From Gemmatimonadota bacterium (GTDB lineage: Bacteria > Gemmatimonadota > Gemmatimonadetes > Gemmatimonadales > Gemmatimonadaceae): 9,192 nucleotides of DNA. Where the stretch lies: the NCBI GenBank assembly GCA_003222065.1, contig QHUV01000049.1, positions 1 to 9,192 on the forward strand, read 5' to 3'. How positions within the stretch are numbered: the first letter of the stretch is position 1; the number at the start of each line of letters is the position of its first letter. This document shows positions 5,703-9,192 of the stretch, in pieces. A model generated the notes under the pieces. It was not told the DNA's origin, searched no databases, and saw only the letters and a program-made list of their open reading frames with translations. The position numbers and the translations under genes are program-made.

Positions 5703-7646
5703 ATGCGACTCGTCGTCGGCATCGCGCTGGTCAGCGCCGAGCTGTGTCTCGTGGGGTCACTCGTCGACGCGCAGGGTCCTGGTCGCGGCAGCCGCGCTCC
5801 GACCGCAGCCGCGTCGTCTGTAGTGCGGGCCGAGCTGGCGACCGTCCTCCTTCAGTCGGGCCGCTACGACGAGGCGGCGCGCGAATTCCGTGTCCTGCTC
5901 GCGCGGGATCCGTCGAACTTCGACCATCGGCTCGGCCTCGCGCGCGCGCTCGCGTGGGGCAATCATCCGCAGGAGGCGGAGCGTGAGCTTGCACGGCTCA
6001 GTGCCAAGCGTCCGGCGACTCCGGGCCTCGATTCGCTGCTGCGCGCCGTGCGTGATGCCTACGATCCGCGTGCGCTCGATGCAGCCGCGTGGGTGGTGAG
6101 CGACCCATGGTATTCGCCGTATCGACTGGCGCTCGCTCGCGCGCTCGCGCGCGAGGACATGCCGCGGCTCGCCATTGCTCACTTTGATACGTTGCTTTCG
6201 CGCCCGGCCATCGGCCGCCTCCCCGATCGCGGGACCTTGCTGCGGGAGTTGGCGGACGCATATGTCGCCGCGGGAGATCGCCTGGGCGGCGCCGAGAGAC
6301 TGCGTACTGCGCTCGCCTTCGCTCCCGCTGACACGGCGCTTCGCCATGAGTTGGCGTCGATGTTCGCCGACGCCCGGCGCTATGATGATGCCCGAGCGCA
6401 GTACGACACGCTCGTGCTGCAGGCGCCGTCGGGCCCACTCTTCCTCGAGCGCGCGCGGCTGCGGCTCGCGTTAGGCGATCGCGCTGGCGCCACCTCCGAC
6501 CTCTGGGCCTCGGTTGGCGTGCAGCCCTCGGCCCGCGCGTATCTCCTCCTTGGCGACCTGTTTCGCGAGAATGGTGACTATCGTGGCGCGCGCGCGATGT
6601 ACGTCGCCGCGCGCCAGGGCGCCCCGAACGATGTGCGTATCGCCGTTGCATCCGCGCTCGCGCAGCTCGATCGCGAAGAGCGACCAGCGTTGATGGCTCC
6701 GTTGGTGGGCGAAGACCCCGGCTGGCGCGTCTCCGAGGAGGTGGCCGCGGACAACCTCGGCGTCGCCTATTCCGAGTTCGCGCTTCGCCGGACGCTTGCC
6801 GTCGCCGCCGCGACGCGCGTCGCGTTAGGCGCCGCATGGCGCGAGCTCACGCAGCACTCCGGGTCCCGCCGGGTCGATGTGAGCGGCTACGGGGCGATGA
6901 TTGGTGCGTGGCAGGAGGCGGCCTACGGCCCCGCGATCGGCCGGCTCGAGGTCGATGGAGGCACGGTGTATCACCCGAGCGCCGGCACGTTAGGCGAGGC
7001 ACGGGGCGCGCTCTCGGCCTGGCTCTTCGCATGGCAGGCAACGGCGGAGGTCGCGACGGGACCCGCCTATCCATCGCTCTTCTCCGTCGACGCGCTTCTT
7101 CCTACCACCGGCGGCCGGCCGCTCACGGAACGCGACGCAACCGTCACGGTCGGCGGGCCCATTGGGGTGCTCGATGTCGGTGTCCGTGTCGAACGGTCGC
7201 TCGTCAGTGATGGCAACCGGCGCCTAACGATCGACAGCTATCTCCGGTATCCGTTGGCAGGAAATGTCTTCGCCGTCTACTCGGGCGCCGGTGTCGCCTT
7301 CGCGCAGCGAAGCACGCTGTACTGGGATCCCCACCAGTATACATCGCAGGCGGCGGGTATCGAGTACGCCGCTCGGCGCGCGCGTGGTTTATCCTTCGCG
7401 GCCCGCGTCCTGCCCAGTTATGCCTTGAGCGACGAGGCGCCGAGCATCCGATCCTCGACGCCCGGCACCGCGACCGTGACGCGGGGCCCGATCACGCGCC
7501 ACACCGCCTTTCAGTTCGGGGCGGGCACTGAAGTCGGCTATCGCGTACACGGCTGGGAGGCAGCTGGCGCATTGAGCTACGGGCGCGGACGAGCCGGCGA
7601 TTATCAGCGCGTCGGCGCGTCCGTCACTCTTCGCATGGTGCCGTGA
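5703..7646 (+). CDS. TPR plus outer-membrane beta-barrel protein, PgaA/BcsC-like exporter layout
   Basis: A 647-residue exported protein. A signal peptide covers about 1-23 (cut near VDA-QG). Residues 40-335 are helical TPR-like repeats, with recognisable units at 41-71 (LQSGRYDEAAREFRVLLARDP), 181-211, 213-243 and 276-310 (GDYRGARAMYVAARQGAPND). From about 365 to the end the sequence switches to alternating polar/hydrophobic strands broken by Gly, Tyr and Asp turns, typical of an outer-membrane barrel. A LYWDPHQYTSQAAGIEYAA segment (539-557) recalls the YFSPxxY region of cellulose and poly-GlcNAc exporters. PgaA has the same order (TPR, then barrel) and is somewhat longer (about 800). The last strand ends in Met-Val-Pro rather than the usual aromatic residue. 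Expected role: bind the nascent polysaccharide in the periplasm and export it. Start and stop lie 3 bases and 1 base from the neighbouring genes. Confidence 0.85.
   Translation: MRLVVGIALVSAELCLVGSLVDAQGPGRGSRAPTAAASSVVRAELATVLLQSGRYDEAAREFRVLLARDPSNFDHRLGLARALAWGNHPQEAERELARLSAKRPATPGLDSLLRAVRDAYDPRALDAAAWVVSDPWYSPYRLALARALAREDMPRLAIAHFDTLLSRPAIGRLPDRGTLLRELADAYVAAGDRLGGAERLRTALAFAPADTALRHELASMFADARRYDDARAQYDTLVLQAPSGPLFLERARLRLALGDRAGATSDLWASVGVQPSARAYLLLGDLFRENGDYRGARAMYVAARQGAPNDVRIAVASALAQLDREERPALMAPLVGEDPGWRVSEEVAADNLGVAYSEFALRRTLAVAAATRVALGAAWRELTQHSGSRRVDVSGYGAMIGAWQEAAYGPAIGRLEVDGGTVYHPSAGTLGEARGALSAWLFAWQATAEVATGPAYPSLFSVDALLPTTGGRPLTERDATVTVGGPIGVLDVGVRVERSLVSDGNRRLTIDSYLRYPLAGNVFAVYSGAGVAFAQRSTLYWDPHQYTSQAAGIEYAARRARGLSFAARVLPSYALSDEAPSIRSSTPGTATVTRGPITRHTAFQFGAGTEVGYRVHGWEAAGALSYGRGRAGDYQRVGASVTLRMVP
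6469..7229. repeat. Four copies of the octamer CGTTAGGC/GCCTAACG
   Basis: Copies lie at 6469-6476, 6823-6830, 6988-6995 (CGTTAGGC) and 7222-7229 (GCCTAACG), all within the exporter gene. In the reading frame they give three TTA and one CTA leucine codons, which are rare in this gene where leucine is nearly always CTC, CTG or CTT. Confidence 0.7.
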
Positions 7647-7647
7647 C

Positions 7648-8847
7648 GTGCTGCCGATCGCCATTGCGTTCGTGCTCACCTTTCTGGTCGTCTTGATCGT
7701 TAGGTACGTCCTGCTGGTGTGGCTCGGGTACCTGCAACACATCGAGAACCGCGGTCGCGACGACGAACGCACGCCCCAGCCGCCGGTCACGATCATCGTG
7801 CCCGTGTACAACGAAGCATCGGTAATCGAGCCAGCGCTTCGCAGTCTGCTCGAGCTACGCTATCCCGTCTTCCACGTGATCGTCGTCGACGACGGATCGA
7901 GCGACGCGACATTTGACCGCGCCATGGCGGTCGCTGGCCGTTACGGCGACACGACCGTGCGTGTGCTTCGCAAGAAAAACGGCGGCAAAGCGAGCGCGCT
8001 GAACGCCGGAATCGCCATCGCGACGACGGAGTTCGTGCTCTGCATGGACGGCGATTCGCGCTTACACCCCGATACGCTCCGCTGTGCAATGCGGCACTTC
8101 GTGGATCCGCGCATCGGCGCGGTCGCCGGCAACGTGAAGGTGGTGAATCGCCATAATCTCTGGACGCGACTGCAAGCGCTCGAGTACGTCGAAGGGCTGA
8201 ACACGGCGCGGCGCGCGCAAGGATTTCTCCGCGTCGTGAACATCATTCCCGGTCCCATTGGTGTGTTTCGGCGTGACGCGTTGGTTCGCGCCGGCGGCTA
8301 CGACACCGACACGTTCGCCGAGGACGCAGACCTCACGCTCAAGCTGCTGACGGCCGGCTGGCACGTCGCGTACGAGGAGGGCGCGATCGCCTACACCGAG
8401 GCGCCCGAGCGCTACCTCGATCTCATCAAGCAGCGATATCGTTGGACACGCGGGATCCTCCAGGCGCTGCGCAAACGCGCGTCGTGGCTCAATTCTCCGC
8501 GACGCGGCGTAGCGCTCTGGCTCTCGCTCCTCGTTATGCTCTTCGAGGCCGTCGTATGGCCGGCGATGAACGTGCTCGGCAATCTACTCTTTACCTTGGC
8601 CGCGCTGTCCGCGGGCGCGGCCGCCGGCGTGTTCTACTGGTGGGCGCTGCTCACGATGCTCGACGTTGCCGCCGCTCTCTACGCGATTGGTATGGAAGGC
8701 GAGGACCTGCGGCTGATCCCGTACGCTATCGCCTATCGATTCTGCTTCATCACCATGATCGACGTCGCGAAGCTTTTCGCCACCGCCGAGGAAGTCGCGC
8801 GCGTGCGCATGACCTGGGGAAAGCTCGAACGTGTGGGCAGGCTCTGA
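7648..8847 (+). CDS. Processive family 2 glycosyltransferase (PgaC/IcaA-type polysaccharide synthase)
   Basis: This 399-residue inner-membrane enzyme probably polymerises a nucleotide-sugar into a beta-linked polysaccharide and threads it through the membrane. It has an N-terminal helix (3-28), a cytoplasmic GT-A domain (46-270) and C-terminal membrane segments (286-346, then an amphipathic/hydrophobic stretch at 357-379). The synthase motifs are complete: VPVYNE (51-56), VDDGSSD (80-86), the metal-binding MDGDS (133-137, Asp134 and Asp136), GPIGVFRR (202-209), the catalytic-base FAEDADL (223-229, Asp226) and QRYRW (262-266), the QxxRW signature of processive enzymes. The length is close to PgaC (about 440) and there is no PilZ domain, which argues against a BcsA-type cellulose synthase. 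The product could be poly-GlcNAc or another polymer; motifs do not decide this. GTG start lies 1 base after the exporter stop, so translation is probably coupled. Confidence 0.93.
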   Translation: MLPIAIAFVLTFLVVLIVRYVLLVWLGYLQHIENRGRDDERTPQPPVTIIVPVYNEASVIEPALRSLLELRYPVFHVIVVDDGSSDATFDRAMAVAGRYGDTTVRVLRKKNGGKASALNAGIAIATTEFVLCMDGDSRLHPDTLRCAMRHFVDPRIGAVAGNVKVVNRHNLWTRLQALEYVEGLNTARRAQGFLRVVNIIPGPIGVFRRDALVRAGGYDTDTFAEDADLTLKLLTAGWHVAYEEGAIAYTEAPERYLDLIKQRYRWTRGILQALRKRASWLNSPRRGVALWLSLLVMLFEAVVWPAMNVLGNLLFTLAALSAGAAAGVFYWWALLTMLDVAAALYAIGMEGEDLRLIPYAIAYRFCFITMIDVAKLFATAEEVARVRMTWGKLERVGRL

Positions 8848-8859
8848 TTTCGTCCGCTT

Positions 8860-8885
8860 GTCATCCTGAGCGCAGCGAAGGATCT
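8860..8885. repeat. Dispersed REP-like element (GTCATCCTGAGCGCAGCGAAGGATCT)
   Basis: An imperfect palindrome with arms ATCCT (8863-8867) and AGGAT (8879-8883) fills most of the 61-base gap after the glycosyltransferase. The same core is familiar as a dispersed intergenic repeat in many unrelated soil-bacterial genomes; that is recollection. It sits inside the operon, 11 bases before the next Shine-Dalgarno, where its RNA hairpin could protect or attenuate the message. Confidence 0.7.
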
Positions 8886-8896
8886 GCTGTTAACCA

Positions 8897-8903
8897 AAGG
8901 GAG
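8897..8903 (+). promoter_or_regulatory. Strong Shine-Dalgarno AAGGGAG
   Basis: A purine-rich AAAGGGAG (8896-8903) ends 5 bases before ATG 8909. It is the best ribosome binding site in the window and supports a real small gene here. It lies in the interval between two copies of CTGTTAACC. Confidence 0.8.
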
Positions 8904-8908
8904 TTTTA

Positions 8909-9088
8909 ATGTCTGTTAACCTGCTTCTTTCCACGATCATCCTCGTCTCCTTCCTCGTGACTATCGTCATGGCCGTTGGCAGCTACGTCGCGTACAAGCT
9001 GCGCGAAGCGCGACGACCGCGCCTCGACGTGCCGGTCGTCGAGGGAGAATCGCCCTACTTCGAGCGGATCACCGCCGACGATCGGTGA
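8909..9088 (+). CDS. Small single-pass inner-membrane protein of the polysaccharide operon
   Basis: A 59-residue protein with a very strong Shine-Dalgarno. Residues 5-27 form one transmembrane helix (LLLSTIILVSFLVTIVMAVGSYV), followed by a basic stretch (YKLREARRPR, 29-38) and an acidic/aromatic tail ending ESPYFERITADDR. The basic residues after the helix predict an outside N-terminus and a cytoplasmic tail. Its position right after the synthase suggests an accessory subunit, as PgaD is for PgaC, but it is far shorter than PgaD and has one helix instead of two, so homology is not claimed. Its stop overlaps the next start (GTG within GGTGA). I do not recognise the family; that it is a gene is well supported by the ribosome binding site, hydrophobic helix and coupling. 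Confidence 0.82.
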   Translation: MSVNLLLSTIILVSFLVTIVMAVGSYVAYKLREARRPRLDVPVVEGESPYFERITADDR

Positions 9089-9192
9089 AAAGACTTCGTC
9101 CGACGACGGTTGCGTTCACGCTCGCGGCAACGCTCGTCATTGCCGTATCCGTGCTGCTCACGCTCCGTCGTGGCGACGCGGCCATGCGCTCC
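9085..9192 (+). CDS. N-terminus of an exported or membrane-anchored protein (truncated by window edge)
   Basis: Only 36 codons are visible, from a GTG overlapping the previous stop codon by 3 bases. They encode a basic start (KRLRP) followed by a hydrophobic segment (about 7-25, VAFTLAATLVIAVSVLLTL) and RRGDAAMRS, typical of an uncleaved signal anchor or signal peptide. In poly-GlcNAc type operons the remaining expected part is an extracytoplasmic deacetylase or glycoside hydrolase (PgaB/IcaB), so that is a reasonable guess, but nothing in the visible residues shows it. Confidence 0.65.
   Translation, partial: MKRLRPTTVAFTLAATLVIAVSVLLTLRRGDAAMRS

Noticed and set aside
5998..6837. Minus-strand open frame of 279 codons inside the exporter gene
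   Set aside because: Extremely Arg-rich low-complexity translation, antisense to a well supported TPR region.
5703..8847. Naming these genes pgaA and pgaC or bcsC and bcsA
   Set aside because: Architecture and motifs fit synthase-dependent export, but the polymer cannot be told from the sequence, no PgaB or PgaD homologue is visible, and the ATPase and small proteins are foreign to those operons.
1..9192. CRISPR array, tRNA/rRNA genes, insertion sequences, phage genes
   Set aside because: No regularly spaced repeats, structural RNA signatures, transposase-like frames or terminal inverted repeats were seen on either strand.

Overview
This is a GC-rich bacterial chromosomal window, probably from a soil-type Gemmatimonadota or a relative. 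That assignment is inference from three things: very GC-biased third codon positions, the recurring word CGTTAGGC/GCCTAACG, and small protein families that I associate with that phylum without having been able to check. No rRNA, tRNA, CRISPR array, transposase or phage gene is visible. Coding density is high and every gene looks intact except the two cut by the window edges.

Left part (1-4306): reading leftwards on the minus strand are a class 2 penicillin-binding protein (mrdA, 1139-2917) and then a polytopic membrane protein resembling GT-C glycosyltransferases, cut by the left edge. Divergent from mrdA is a small secreted DUF2059-type protein (3087-3590). It converges with a minus-strand pair: a small XRE-like helix-turn-helix protein (3603-3992) and a 95-residue protein of unknown function (4019-4306). 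The minus-strand genes mrdA, the HTH gene and the 95-residue gene lack Shine-Dalgarno sequences but carry a TANNNT hexamer 5-6 bases before the start codon, which suggests leaderless mRNAs.

Right part (4530-9192): a tight plus-strand operon with gaps of 3, 3, 1 and 61 bases and one stop/start overlap. In order it encodes a single-domain KaiC/RecA-like ATPase, a membrane-anchored TPR-like protein, a TPR plus outer-membrane beta-barrel protein of PgaA/BcsC-like layout, a processive family 2 glycosyltransferase of the PgaC/IcaA type, a 59-residue single-pass membrane protein, and the start of another membrane-anchored or exported protein. Together they look like a synthase-dependent exopolysaccharide system. 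The glycosyltransferase would polymerise and move the chain through the inner membrane, the TPR proteins would span or scaffold the periplasm, and the barrel would export across the outer membrane. The leading KaiC-like ATPase, in which the usual catalytic Glu-Glu pair appears replaced, is the unusual element and may be a regulatory nucleotide switch. A 223-base upstream region with a direct repeat (GCGAAGTGTGC twice, 15-base period) is the likely control region of this operon.
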